NCBI GenBank assembly: GCA_950295325.1
Contig: OX485803.1
Coordinates: 3,844,001-3,908,000 of the forward strand
Reading direction: 5' to 3'
From: Polytrichum commune
Taxonomy: Eukaryota; Streptophyta; Polytrichopsida; Polytrichales; Polytrichaceae
DNA length: 64,000 nucleotides
The translations under genes were made by a program, and so were the position numbers. Numbering within the stretch: position 1 is the stretch's first letter; each line of letters opens with the position of its first letter. Positions 45,820 to 57,568 of the stretch are shown one piece after another. The notes under the pieces were generated by a model that ran no database searches, was not told where the DNA came from, and was given only the letters and a program-made list of their open reading frames with translations.

Positions 45820-48800
45820 TCACATCGTTTTAAACAACTCAGAAGCAGTCGCCAATGCACTAGCTGTGAGGGCAGTCCGAATCATCTTGTCTTGGTTGAA
45901 CGGGGCATCCCCAAAGGATAGAAGTGCCCCTGTCAATGCACCTCCCACTGCAGCATTTTTCTGCACAAGTCACAATGAAGGAAGTTGACTCAAATTCCCA
46001 AATAATCTCAAACGTCCTCGTTCCCGCTGTACGAGTGGTGCTAATATTATACGTTCATTCCTGTTTCAATGAAGTAATCTTGAAAAAACTCGTGAAAGAC
46101 ATGGATTAAATGTTTACACTTGATGCTTCTCAAATATCAATGTCAGTGCATACCCAGGGCATACCCAAAACCGGCACTAAACCTGGAACCGACACTATGT
46201 TCGAGAGTCATATAGTTTGGGGCTTTGAAAGTATGACCATGCTGCTTAGTGGTTATGTGCTAAATTTGGATATGCTTACCTTATTGCTACTGCATTGATG
46301 CTGGAATAGTTGTTAATTTTTGTTAAAAAAAATTCTTGGAATGTATTAATGTAGAACTCTAGTCGTTCATCAGTATAGTGTATTTAAAGTATCAAAGATG
46401 GGGCTGACATGTCCACATGACATAAGATAGACATGCGTTAATCCAACACTAGACTTAATTGGACACTTAGATTTGAGTGGTACGTGGTTAAGTGTGGGCC
46501 CAAGAATGGACATCAAAATGACATATGTTTAAAAGAGATTGGACTACATGGTCAAAATACATTAACCATACTAGGCTCAATAATCAACATAATTGGGGGG
46601 GACCTATATGATCACTTAAAGAGCACAAGACTCTTCACCTTGATGATGAATGAGATAATCAGATGAACTCAAAAAAATTATGAGGCAAATGGCCATGGGC
46701 ACGATTTGGATTTGCTAACCATCTTGCACTAGTTGCATGTTTCATATCCTACGGGAAGTAGAGAGCAAGGTATCTGAATAACACACATCTACCTTAATAT
46801 CTGACAGAGAGAAGAAACCCGAGCCTTTTAAAATGGTGGTAAGGACATCTGTGCAATGGGCATGGTCCATTAAAAAAAAAATCTCTTTTGATGTACTTTA
46901 AGTCTCACTCCATTTGGATGCCAGTGAGCTTCACAATAGTTTCCACATGATGGAGCAACTTAGCATGTAACTTAAAGGGGCGCTTCTATGCCTATTTTGT
47001 CCTGGCATATATTTGTTAATTCATGTTTTGTGGGGGTTTCTGTGAGGCGAAGGTTTTTTTTTTTAAGTCTTGCAGGGCTCACCCAGTCATGCTTGCCGCG
47101 GACCTTCTCCATTGTGTAGCCAATGCCTGCATAAATTCCAGTGACCATGCCTGCACAACAAATGTGTCATATCAGATATAGAGAGACATCCTAAAACTGT
47201 GTTTTCAAGTCTGTCACTAAGGTATATTAGATATAATGCACATGATAAAACAACAGAATGCAACTATTCTTTTGTGGCTTTACCCCATTGAAGGCCTTCT
47301 TTTCCAGCCTTTGCAACCTGCAACCAGACAGTACCTACTGTTAGCAACTTTATAGAGCACAACAACCCTCAGATTTTGGACATTAAGCGTTTTAGGAATA
47401 TAAAACTCTTCTCTCCATCATGAATCCTCGAAGCAACTACTAAACCAGCACACGAGTCCCAGAGCACACATCCTGTGCAATTGAATTTTTTCTTCTTCTT
47501 ATTCTATGGGACTCCTATGCAGGTAGTGTAGAGTGATGGATTCGGAAGGAGATAATGGACGCCTGTCTATAGGATACTGGGTGGTGGCAGGGAACGGCAT
47601 TAACTTGGAGACTACCAGCTAACATAACATTATTGAGCAGTGTGTGTTTGTTCATGTGTGTGTTGAGTATATGACCATGGGATGTTCCAATCTAGCGCAA
47701 ATTTAGACTTAGATTAAGACTTAGACTTACATAAACGAACACACATTGCTTGATCTACATAACATGGGATGTAGATCCTAAATCTTTCAATGTGGACTGC
47801 TTTTTGAAGGTCTATTGGTTATGCATTAGGAAAATTATAGATTTTTTCCTTATTCGTTAAAAATGAAAAATCTTTGTTTCTTACGGCCATATCAACCCTT
47901 ATTATTTGGTTATTGAAAAGTAGTAGGTTTGGCTACATGTTGAGATCAAAAGCAATGAAGGTGGCAAGCTTGAGATCTTTTGTGGAGTTTAGGGTGGCTA
48001 CATTGAGATGAATCAAAGGGAGTATTTGGCGAATGCACATAACTTGTGTGCCAATATGGGTGGCGACTTCTAATTATATGTGAAAGAAATCCAAGGCTAC
48101 ATGTATGCTTTGATAAGGTGAACAATGGCCCCAAAAATAATAATAAGAGTATAAGTGGCGCCATATTTATATTCGCACTCTACATGTGGCCACACCACAA
48201 ACTAAGGGGAAGTTGGCTACATATTGAAATTGGCTACACAAGAAATAATTGCACCAACCCCTTAAATCTCTAGAGACTTTCAAGTTCAATTAGTTTGCAA
48301 ATGTATGAGACGATCAACATGCACATATCATACGTTTCAAGCACTTCACAACATCTTAGGCCAACAATTGTAGCACTGACCCTCTTAAATAATCAAAGTG
48401 CACCCAATTGAACCAATTTGCACACATATAAGATGATCAACGTTGTAACATCACACACTTGAAGTACATAGTCTCTACACCCAAAAAAGATTGGACCAAC
48501 CCACTTAAAAAAAAGAATACACCCAAAATGAACATCCTTGCTTTCAAAAAAAAAAAAAAAACCACTTATACTGACACACATACAAGTATAAATAGGTAAG
48601 GAGGGAAGTTGACGCCTTCAAGCACCACCAATGCGTTCCGCTCTGAAACTTGAAATTTGATACCCAAAATTCCACTACAATGAAAAGGTGGCGCCACTAA
48701 TCATCACTATAAGAGCAAAGAGGCTACAAAGGTACAAGCTAAGAGAGCAAGAGGGTGGTGACCATAGGAGTGGAGAATGGAAAAGAAAGTGGTCACACTT

Positions 48801-51407
48801 AATAAGTAAGTGACACTTAATATCATATGTAATGTAGTAGCTAGAAAAAAGGTTGGGCTATATTTTGTAGGTTAACATGCTTCTTTAACAATTCAATCGG
48901 TTGAGTTGTACGTACATTGTTCAGTCTGATTAGTGTGGGTGGAAAATTTATGTGGATTGGAAGTTAATGTGGCCCACATTAATCGTTATAGTAATTTTGT
49001 TGATTAGCATTAGTAATTTATAGCACTTGCCTTGCCTTGAGTTTTCATCCAAACATGGAGGAGGAAACAAAAAAGCCCACGCTAGTTATCCACCTAGAAA
49101 TTACAGTGGCCCGGTTCAAATTATAAAAAAAAAAAAAGTGTGTGTAATTGGGAATTAGTGTGGCCCACACTAATTAGACAAAACAGTGTAGTTGCCAGTT
49201 TTCCTTGTTCCCTGAATGGTGAAATAGATCATTCCTGCTTCACCTGTTGATGTCAAATCTAATTAGGTCATTAAAAGCTAATGTCTGACCTAATCACCTA
49301 CCGTGTTGGACGGTTATCAAAATATTGGCACCTCAGGATGCCAGAGAGTGGACAACATTTCAAAGCATCTTAAACCACATGATGCTTCATTATTCATCTT
49401 CACAATTGGCTGCCAAACTCTATTTTCCATGTGGAATCTGAGAGGTATCGGCCAATGGAAGATTGCCATTTGGCGAAGTATCAAGGGAAAAAACTAATTA
49501 TCAAAAGCCAAAGCAAGAAGCACTCTACAATATGTATTATATGGACGAGAAGCATTCTGAATCTATGGGCACGTCGAGTCAAGTACATGGTTATTACTAA
49601 GTTATTTGGTCAATGATCAACTGAAACTGGTACTCACAATCTTTTCCAAGTCCCGCCTTGATGAAATGTCTGCATCGTCCCCACAGACACAAACACAAAT
49701 GTCACAAGATGTGTGAGGAACCTGCAGATGAATAAAAACTACAGCACATGATAATTATTTTTCCCACAAATTCCAGCAGGCAGCACCTTAATTTGTTCTA
49801 TGTTAAAACCCGCTGCACCTATGATCGGGGAGAACCGGCAGTTATTTACAGATGAACCGGTTGAGTTTGAGAAATAACCGGTTGAAGTTCAAGACTGCAG
49901 GAAAATTACCGATCATTTCAGAGGAATTTGTAGAATATACCCCATTTTAATAAAGGAAAACTGAAGGATGTCAACATGTGACCGGTTGGACTTCCAAATA
50001 CTAGGATCTCAACCAATTATGCCCAAAAATCTACCCAATCACTGCATTGCACTGAAAAACCAGTTGATGTGCCCTGCCAACGTTTGTAGCACATAACTGG
50101 TTATGTCCCAATTTTGAATTCATGGTCAATGTTGCCAAACATGGCACTAGTCTCAAGAAAAAGGGACATCCAAAGACCTTTCTCCAACGGCCCAAAACCC
50201 TTCCTTCTTAGACATTGTACATGAATGTCTATTTTGTGCTCGATTAGGGTCCATTATGTCATTCAGTCATGTGGGTCGGTTCCATGACCTTATTTTGTCA
50301 ATTACATTCCATGGGTTTCCGGATAAAGTGGGAATATTTATCTATTATTCATACATTCAAGCTGAACTTGAAAACTTGAGTGGAGTTATTCTCCCAACGC
50401 TATGCGCAGGAATCACTATTCATCCCAATAATATTTGCAGGTAACAACATTCATCCCAGTATTAATCCCTGAAATTACTATTCAAAGTCGCATTATTCAT
50501 TATTCATACCGGTCTCAATTTCCTCCTATTTTCTAAGTTTCTTCTCATGAAGGTAAGATAGAAGAGGCCCGTGTAAGATGCTAAATATAGAATAGAACAC
50601 AACCATGCAACTGAATAACGTTATGTTCACGGAGAATTGCAACAACAAAGTGACTAAGGTTGTCATTCACATCATATCAATTGGGCAGTCATATTTTGAT
50701 TTGGTGTTGAATCTATGACTACAAGAAAAAGGGAGGCTAGACAACACACACACACCAAATGACAAGAGCCATAGGAGGCATGTCGCTAAATTAAACCCAT
50801 TTTGTGTGTTGTTCGTGCAAAAGTGGCCTTAACGGGACACAACAAAATAAGACACCTCCCAAATTGATGACAAAAGCCACAGGAGGTGTGCCGCTAACTT
50901 TCATTCAAGAGTCCGTGAAAGTTAAGTCTAGTATCACAAAACAACAGGACGTAACTTACTTTCATCAGGACTCACTGGGTTGGACGAGAGAAGCTGATGA
51001 GAGCTCATCTTTCTAGGTCTACTACCTTTTCTCATCACGGTGAAAACTTCTTGTGACACTGCATGCACAGCCCCAACCTGCCACACGTCAAATTCTGTCA
51101 GACTCCAGCCAATTTTCTGCTTCTGTCAACATCCTCGACATATGGAAATCCCTCTAGGGTTACACCAAACTAAACTGTTCTTGATGTGGATCTAGGCCGC
51201 GAATTAAGTGGTGAGACAAATGACACCTCAAAGCAATTATAAAGATGAATCATGAGTTGCAGAAGGAAGAAATGTTGGGAGCAGAAATATCACCCCACCA
51301 ATCTTGACAACGCCTTCAAGCGTGTGGATGAGCTTGGGATTTCCAGAGTCCAGAAAAACTTTGAGAGGACATTGCGATGGTTTGATTGAGAATTTACTCC
51401 AAGGCAT
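45820..51407 (-). CDS. OEP16: Outer envelope pore protein 16 (OEP16), tandem copy 2, six exons
   Basis: Minus-strand exons 51294-51407, 51026-51077, 49638-49669, 47284-47317, 47083-47150 and 45820-45960 (TGA) join to 146 aa, about the length usual for OEP16. Intron phases are 0,1,0,1,0, all GT-AG. The product opens MPWSKFSIKPS, then DSGNPKLIHTLEGVVKIGGV, VSQEVFTVMRKD, GIYAGIGYTMEKVRGKHDW, then NAAVGGALTGALLSFGD and ASALATASELF. The glycine-rich YxGxxYxxExxRGxxDW block is the signature of the Tim17/22/23 (PRAT) family in OEP16. Role from family knowledge: a four-helix amino-acid-selective channel in the plastid outer envelope. Introns 2 and 3 are long; intron 2 holds MITE M1 and M2 copies. It shares every splice position with copy 1 but differs at about half its residues, so the duplication is old. 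Nothing is broken. Confidence 0.93.
48960..49176. repeat. TGTGGCCCACA palindromes in OEP16 copy 2 intron 3
   Basis: AATTAGTGTGGCCCACAC continuing to TAATT (49153-49175) is a perfect palindrome, and TTAATGTGGCCCACATTAA occurs near 48966. A looser version lies near 400. They look like ends or cores of a small foldback family. Confidence 0.6.
49821..50045 (-). mobile_element. MITE family M1, copy 6, in OEP16 copy 2 intron 2
   Basis: Reverse M1: GATCGGGGAGAACCGGCAG at the left; the right end (ctacccaatcactgc) is slightly degraded. It lies 150 bp upstream (transcript sense) of the 32-nt exon 3. Confidence 0.85.
50252..50625 (+). mobile_element. MITE family M2, copy 4, in OEP16 copy 2 intron 2
   Basis: Begins CATTATGTCATTCAGTCATG and ends CAACTGAATAACGTTATG, with an internal deletion relative to copy 1. 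Confidence 0.8.
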
Positions 51408-53501
51408 ATTGAGAATCCTCTGTTTGTCCAGCTAATTTGAAAATGCTTACCAAGAGCACCTGTAAAATTTGTGTCAAATTTGAATCAGACAGTCAGTTCT
51501 TCAGACACATGTAAATAAATGGAAGGCCCTTGTGAAAACTCTGCAAGATATGGAGAGTGGCAGGCAGTGATTCTCTTCCTTATTAATTATCTTGTCTTTC
51601 TATATCTTGTTCTTTACTCGAGGGAATGGCCTGTAAAATTTGAGGGCTTCGAATGTCTCATAGTGGCCCATAGTGTTGGATTTAGAATATGCATTCGTTT
51701 CCAAAGAGATAGCCCTAACTTCCATAGTCTGTCATTTTCTCTCCCTACATCAACAGAGTTTTGTCAAGACATCGTGATATATGATTTCCATTTGACATAC
51801 ATTGCTCACGAGTGTTTCTTCACCTTTTGAATGAAATTTGGCAAAATTGAAGAGTTAAACTCAATTGTACAATCCTACAATCAACAAGTGTGTGAAGTTT
51901 TGACTGTCATTCAATCAAATAACTGTGTTTCTTTTTGTTGTGTTTTCTTTGACTTCATGGTGAATTCAATTAGGGAAGATATGGTTATCCGGTGGTAATA
52001 AGTTACACATCTCTTGAAACCATATTCCATATTCCAAAATCCACATTCCATTGATGATGTCAGGATTGATGCTCAAGGCCTATTTCACTTTCAAATTTTT
52101 TCAAGTAATCCAATTTTAAATTGAGTTAATAAAGATGGAGGATGCATGGATAACTTTGTGGGCAACTAGGTCACAATGACTCACCTGGACTGGAAATGTT
52201 GGTGACTACGTAATAAATCCAAATGGCAACTCATGCTCCCCTTCTGGCATTGCATCTTGCTTGAGAGTTTGCCATGTTTGAGGACTTGAAAGGCAAATGA
52301 ACTTCTTAGGCAACCATACAGACACATACACCTTGGTAGTTGTACAATTGGGCTAAATTTGGTGTCTACCCTTAGTGGGTTTATTTTAACCAAGTGAACA
52401 TGTGTTCTACTTGAATACATCCTTGTCAACCCAACAAGGTTCCTTTCTCGCCATCCATCATTCTTGCTATTCCTTGCCACTTGGTCTGATAACGTGACTA
52501 AACCCACCTACACTAACTATAGTATATAGTGTGGGCTTATGTAAACCTAGGCTGACTTATCTTGGGCAACCCTAGCTACAAGTGTCACTTGGAAATGAAG
52601 AGTATGTCTAAGTATGTGTGTTCATAAGGTTCATAATTCATAACAATGTTGCATACCATCCTACCTGGGTAAGTTTGACGTAAATTATATGATTTCATGG
52701 AATAGGAGCTCCGAATAGTAAGTGACACTAAATACCATAAGTGGTGTAGTGTGACCATACTTGCCATAATCAGTGTACTGCTAACTTCTGTTTTACTAGG
52801 AACTTGCCAAGCACAACCTGCTAGACTTATGGATGCACAACTCGCATAACCTCCATTGGCATACATGATTACAAACACCACAAGTGATGAACTCATTCTG
52901 AGAATAAATACCAAGTATGATACAAATTTTCAGTTGGGACACAGTCTGACATAGTAACCCTGAGTTAGATTAGACGCAAGCGGAATTATTTTTGGCCATC
53001 ACGTGATTGGTTCGGAACCTGTTAAAAGACAACTTGAAATTTTGAATTTAGGCAAAGACGTATCTAAATAGATCTCAATGCACAGTAAGTTAGTGGCATT
53101 TATCAAAAGTGAATTCCCAGAAGTTTGCAATTTGGACCTTCAGGAAGAGTTTAACCTAAGCAAGTGATCTTGCAACCAGCAACCCACATACAAAACAAAA
53201 GGAGACAAACATTATTCTATCATAAATGCAGATTTCTTGACACCTGTTATGCAGCAATATCTGCACAAAGTTTTGAAACAGAAGGATGTGGCCAGCTTGG
53301 CACATTCTTGCAAAGGGCAAGTCCACGTGGAGTTATCATTGAACAAACACCAGAAAAATGTTGAACCATCAAATCCAGTCACCATCCATCACACAACTGT
53401 CACCTTTCAAACCCTACCCTATCCACAACTGTGTCCCGTTAAAATACAGAAATATGCAACAAATACTAGGGGAAGGGCCATCGGAGGTTATTGTGTCATC
53501 C
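51408..53501. other. Intergenic spacer between the two OEP16 genes
   Basis: About 2.1 kb, expected to hold the promoter of copy 2 and the 3' UTR of copy 1. A TGACACTAAATA-type hairpin lies near 52722-52750. No further gene recognised. Confidence 0.5.
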
Positions 53502-56000
53502 TTAAATCAGATTGCGGACAAATTCCGATGCAGTGGCAAGGGCTCCACCAGTAATAGCATGCTGGATCATCTTGTCCTTGCTGAAGTTACTGTCACCAAG
53601 TGACAGGATTGCTCCTGTTAGTGCTCCACCAATTGCCGCGTTTGTCTGCCAACCCCTCCCAAGGAGGGTTAACTGGTGTTTCATTTAAAAAATGGGATCC
53701 CAATCAAAGCTTCAAAGTAAAATTCATGAACATATTAGATATTGGAAAGTCATTTTAAGAATGCACTAGGAATATTCCAAGAATATTCATCAATGATGCA
53801 CGTTACTTCATAGCCCTCTGAAAATACCCCTTTTGTTCATATCTCTACAAGGGAGTGACCCCCGACCACCGTGATCCATCAATGCTCATAATCCCATTTC
53901 AAAACACTCCAATATTTTTTGAAATTACGGGACGAGAGTTATGCAGCAAAAATCAACATATGGATTACCAATGGGACAAGACTTACCCAGTCCTGCTTTC
54001 CACGAGCACGCTCCAAAGAGTATTCCATGCCAGCGTATACACCACCAACCACACCTAGATACATATCATATATAAAGTGAGAAATCAGGCAACAAAGAAG
54101 ATACCTACACATCACAAACTCGCAAAGGGTGTACAAGGTAATCATTACACCAGTAATGTATGATGTAATTATCTTTTCATACAGGAAATTACCTTGTGTG
54201 ATTTGCTTCGTAGTAGTATAATGTGACAAACATTACCAAAGAATATCAAAATAATAGCATTATCACAGCATTGACTAAAATTTATGATGCCTTATAACAT
54301 TTAAATATTTCTTCATGATAATTTTGCCATAGGAAGTTTGTGGTGCCCTGCTGAGCAGCAAGAGTAGGCCATGAGATCCAGAACATACCCCATCGAAGCC
54401 CATCTGTGCCTGCCTTCTTCACCTGCACATTCCAGAACAATATAAATGCCAGCATTTGCATCAGTCACAGAAGGAACAGTCACATGTTTGTCAGACAATG
54501 ATACTTGCATAGTTTGGAAACTCAAAAGCTCAACTGTTTGTGCATTTCTCACCAAAAATTCTTCTGCTCATTACTGGACGTAGAGGTCAGGTCATGGCAT
54601 AGTTATCAATTCCGGATGATAATGTGTGTCCTCATAACCAATCAGGAATAGACAGATCCATAAAATCCCTTGGCCTGACCACTACAAATTTGCACACGCC
54701 TTGAGCCCCTAAAAGGCAACGCCTAAGTTTTTGTGTTTAAATCACTAGTTTAGACATTCATGGCATCTTTGTCTCCTCTCTTTGTTTTTGAATTGACAAA
54801 GAGATATGCCAGAAAAACCAGGCCGGGAACAGAAGCAGAAGTCCCCAAAACAATACATGTACAGGCCCCAATTGAGTACAGTTGCAACTCACCAGGTTTT
54901 GCAAATCAACCTTGGTCAATTTCTCTGCATCAAGCCACAAGCCAAAAATACATTTGTGCCAATTAGGAATTTCCGTTCCTTTTCTCAGAGGTGGTAAGCC
55001 AGAAAAAATTACAACTAATTTCCTCGATTACAGTACGTTTCAACTCATTCAGAAGAATTTGAATATCTTACCATGTCTCAAATACTGTGGAGGCAAAATG
55101 CAAGTGCACAAACATCTTTCTAGAAAAGGGAAAAGTGAATAAACCTACCACTCCTCAAGATGCTGAATGTGTCTTGCACAATGGAATGAGCAACACCGAC
55201 CTGCAAGAAGTTCCAGTTTAGCTCAAATTCTTTGGAGTAGGATAATTACCGTTGGATTCATCATTCATTGGTCCTAACGACTACTACTAGCCAAACCTAT
55301 GCAATGTATATAAATCCAGCACCAGGCTGACAAGGCAACTATAGGTATACTCGGTAGTAAGTTAGAGGAGATAACCTATTATACTGAGAAATAAACAAGA
55401 TCGGTTTAAACAACACAAAAGGTATCATTACCAGAGAATTCGTTTTGAATAATTGTAATACCAATAGACATTCTGGAATCAATCTTAACAAAATGTGCTC
55501 CACAGAAGAAATCCTAAAAATCCTAAAAAAATTTAAATATTTTAAAAAGTATTTTAAAAATTCCTAAATTTGGCCACGCTTATCCCAATCCATGTTTACT
55601 CAAACCAAAATCCAGGATGCGAACCTCCATGGATAATGAACCCACCCATGACCTAATTTAGGCGACCTACTGACATATATAATTTCAATCGGGAAGATAT
55701 TAAGCTCATCACCATTTCTTCAGGTGACGTTTTTTCAGGGTGAACCACACATTCAACCACATCCATCTCATTTAGAAAACATCATATGGTCCAACAAATT
55801 GGTAACAAACTGATGTGCATGATCTCATCTCTTCCCGATGGCCATTCTCGGATACGGAGTTGGGCATGGTGGAAAAATATCCTTACCCCTCCAACTTTGA
55901 CGAGGCCATCGACGGAGTAATTGAGAAGGGGATGGCCCAAGTCCACAATCACATCCACCGTGGGAGACTGCACGCTGGCTGACAAGCTTGAGTGCACCAT
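53502..56000 (-). CDS. OEP16: Outer envelope pore protein 16 (OEP16), tandem copy 1, six exons
   Basis: Minus-strand exons 55887-56000, 55149-55200, 54893-54924, 54389-54422, 53987-54054 and 53502-53645 (TAA) join to 147 aa. All introns are GT-AG (donors such as gtaagg, gtaggt, gtatgt and gtaagt), with phases 0,1,0,1,0. The protein reads MVHSSLSASVQSPTVDVIVD, LGHPLLNYSVDGLVKVGGV, VQDTFSILRS, WGVVGGVYAGMEYSLERARG, NAAIGGALTGAILSLGD and GGALATASEFVRNLI. N-terminal S(S)xSxSVxSPxxxVxxDxGxP and YAGMEYxxERxRGxxDW match plant OEP16-1, a PRAT-family channel of the plastid outer membrane for amino acids, also implicated in precursor import. Length and start match the family. Introns are compact (224-686 bp), unlike copy 2. 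Intact; likely the more conserved paralogue. Confidence 0.95.
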
Positions 56001-56299
56001 TTTGCAATGCTTGTGTTTACCGAACCAGGTAGCGTACTATCTGCATTCTCATCCAGCAAATTAAAAGCAAGGAATTAGAGGAAGAGGAAGGGCAGAAGGA
56101 GAAGAAGCTGGAAGAATCCTCCTTTACCTCCTTGTTGCTAAACTGGCACAAACCTCATGATATGTCCGAGCATATAGGTAGACGTCACAAGAGTTAGGCC
56201 GGCATTATCAGATTAATGTCCGAGACAACACAAGGATCCAACATATGACTCCTACAGGCTACAGGTGCTCCTGAACCATACTAAGCAGATGTGAAGTTT
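56001..56299. promoter_or_regulatory. Immediate upstream region of OEP16 copy 1
   Basis: The 300 bp before the start codon include an AG-rich stretch (56070-56115) typical of plant leaders, seen as CT-rich in transcript sense. No clear TATA box could be assigned. Confidence 0.35.
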
Positions 56300-56880
56300 T
56301 AACAGGTGTGGGTATTGCAGGTACCCAGATGCATCAGCCAATGCAACATATGCAACACATTCTTAGGCTCAAGGGAACAACACAACAGGAGCCAATAACT
56401 AAAGGTTTAGGGTTTTTCAGGTACCCAGATGCATCAGCCAATGCAACAGATCACTGGACTTGGGAACTTGAACATTTTCAGGTACCCAGACGCAGCCAAT
56501 GCAACCAATCCTTAGACTTGGAAACAACTTCACCAGGAGCCACTATTCTACAGGTGTGTGTCTTTTGCAAGCACCCATGTAGACATGAGAATTACAACAC
56601 CAATAGGAGCCACTACTTAAATGTGTGAGTCTTTTGCAGGTACCCAGAGCCACTACCCTATAGGTGTGTGTCTTTTGCAAGCACCCATGTAGACATGAGA
56701 ATTACAACACCAATAGGCGCCACTACTTAGAAGTGTGAGTCTTTTGCAGGTACCCCAGAGGCAGCAACCAATGCAACAGATTCTTAGACGTGGGAATTCG
56801 AACATCAACAGGAGCAACTAACTCAAGGTGTGGGGTTTTGCAGGTACCCAGGTGCTTGCAACAAATTCTTGGACTTTCGG
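56300..56880 (+). repeat. About 100-bp tandem repeat upstream of OEP16 copy 1
   Basis: Roughly six degenerate units, each built around TTGCAGGTACCCAG, 'gcatcagccaatgcaac', 'ttcttagacttggga' and 'aacaccaataggagccac'. One 110-bp block (56550-56645, 'gtgtcttttgcaagcaccca') is duplicated almost exactly at 56660-56755. The repeated core resembles a splice acceptor directly joined to a donor (cag/gta). Confidence 0.85.
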
Positions 56881-57204
56881 GGGAATGGAACTTGCAACAG
56901 CAACGGAATGGAAACACGTAAAAGGTTTGAGGAGGGGGGTTTTGTCTTAGACTCTTCAGGTTGCCAGCAACTTGAACCTTACCTAGAAAGATTGCAGGTT
57001 AGGTGGCAGTGCGTGGAAAGGTGGTGGCAGTATATATAACTGAACTCATGGTGATGAATGTGAGGACTCAAGAGGATGAAGCAGGAAGACAAAGAGGATA
57101 GGATAAGCATGGGGTTGCTCACCCAACCAGAAGTGGAACTGGAGGGACTCAAGCAGGAAAGCGCATCATTGCTGCTCTCATTGGGAGTTCAACTTTGAAG
57201 CTGC
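56881..57204. other. Spacer, no gene seen
   Basis: G-rich, with 'gaggactcaagaggatgaag'-like text but no recognisable product. Confidence 0.4.
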
Positions 57205-57345
57205 TAAGGGCCACTTCACACACCAGCCATGAGCCGTGACCATGAAATTGTGCAAAACCATGCAGTGTGGTCACAGGCCCTCAAGTGGAGCGTGAAGTCA
57301 TATGTGACCGACGGGCCCTCAACCAAATGCTACATTGACTCTCCA
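57205..57345 (-). repeat. Partial reverse copy of R5
   Basis: Starts AAGGGCCACTTCACACAC, followed by 'gagccgtgaccatgaaattg' and 'gggccctcaaccaaatgct', matching the right part of the 20-21 kb tandem element in reverse. Confidence 0.75.
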
Positions 57346-57453
57346 AACTGAGGAGAGTCAATCATCAAAACAACAAATTTTGGGAAGTCATTCCATGGGA
57401 GTCATACAACCCGTATCTTAGCAAATAAATTCAAGATGGGGTCATGAAGAGAT

Positions 57454-57568
57454 TTGAATCATATTGTTTCAATCTCTTCTCATGTCATATTTCAACATGA
57501 TAATGATCCTAAACATACAATAATATTAGTCAAGCAGTGGTTGTCCATGCAAAATTTTGATGTACTTA
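57454..57568 (+). pseudogene. Tc1-like transposase fragment
   Basis: An open stretch reads HVIFQHDNDPKHTIILVKQW, then LSMQNFDVLT. FQHDNDPKHT is the second catalytic Asp block of Tc1-type (DD34E) transposases, followed in the family by W(L)xxxxxxVL-WPAQSPD. The frame ends exactly at the left terminus of the pogo-like element at 57569. Upstream, no first DDE block was recognised. Plant mariner-like elements normally carry a different DD39D version, so this type is unusual here. Confidence 0.7.
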
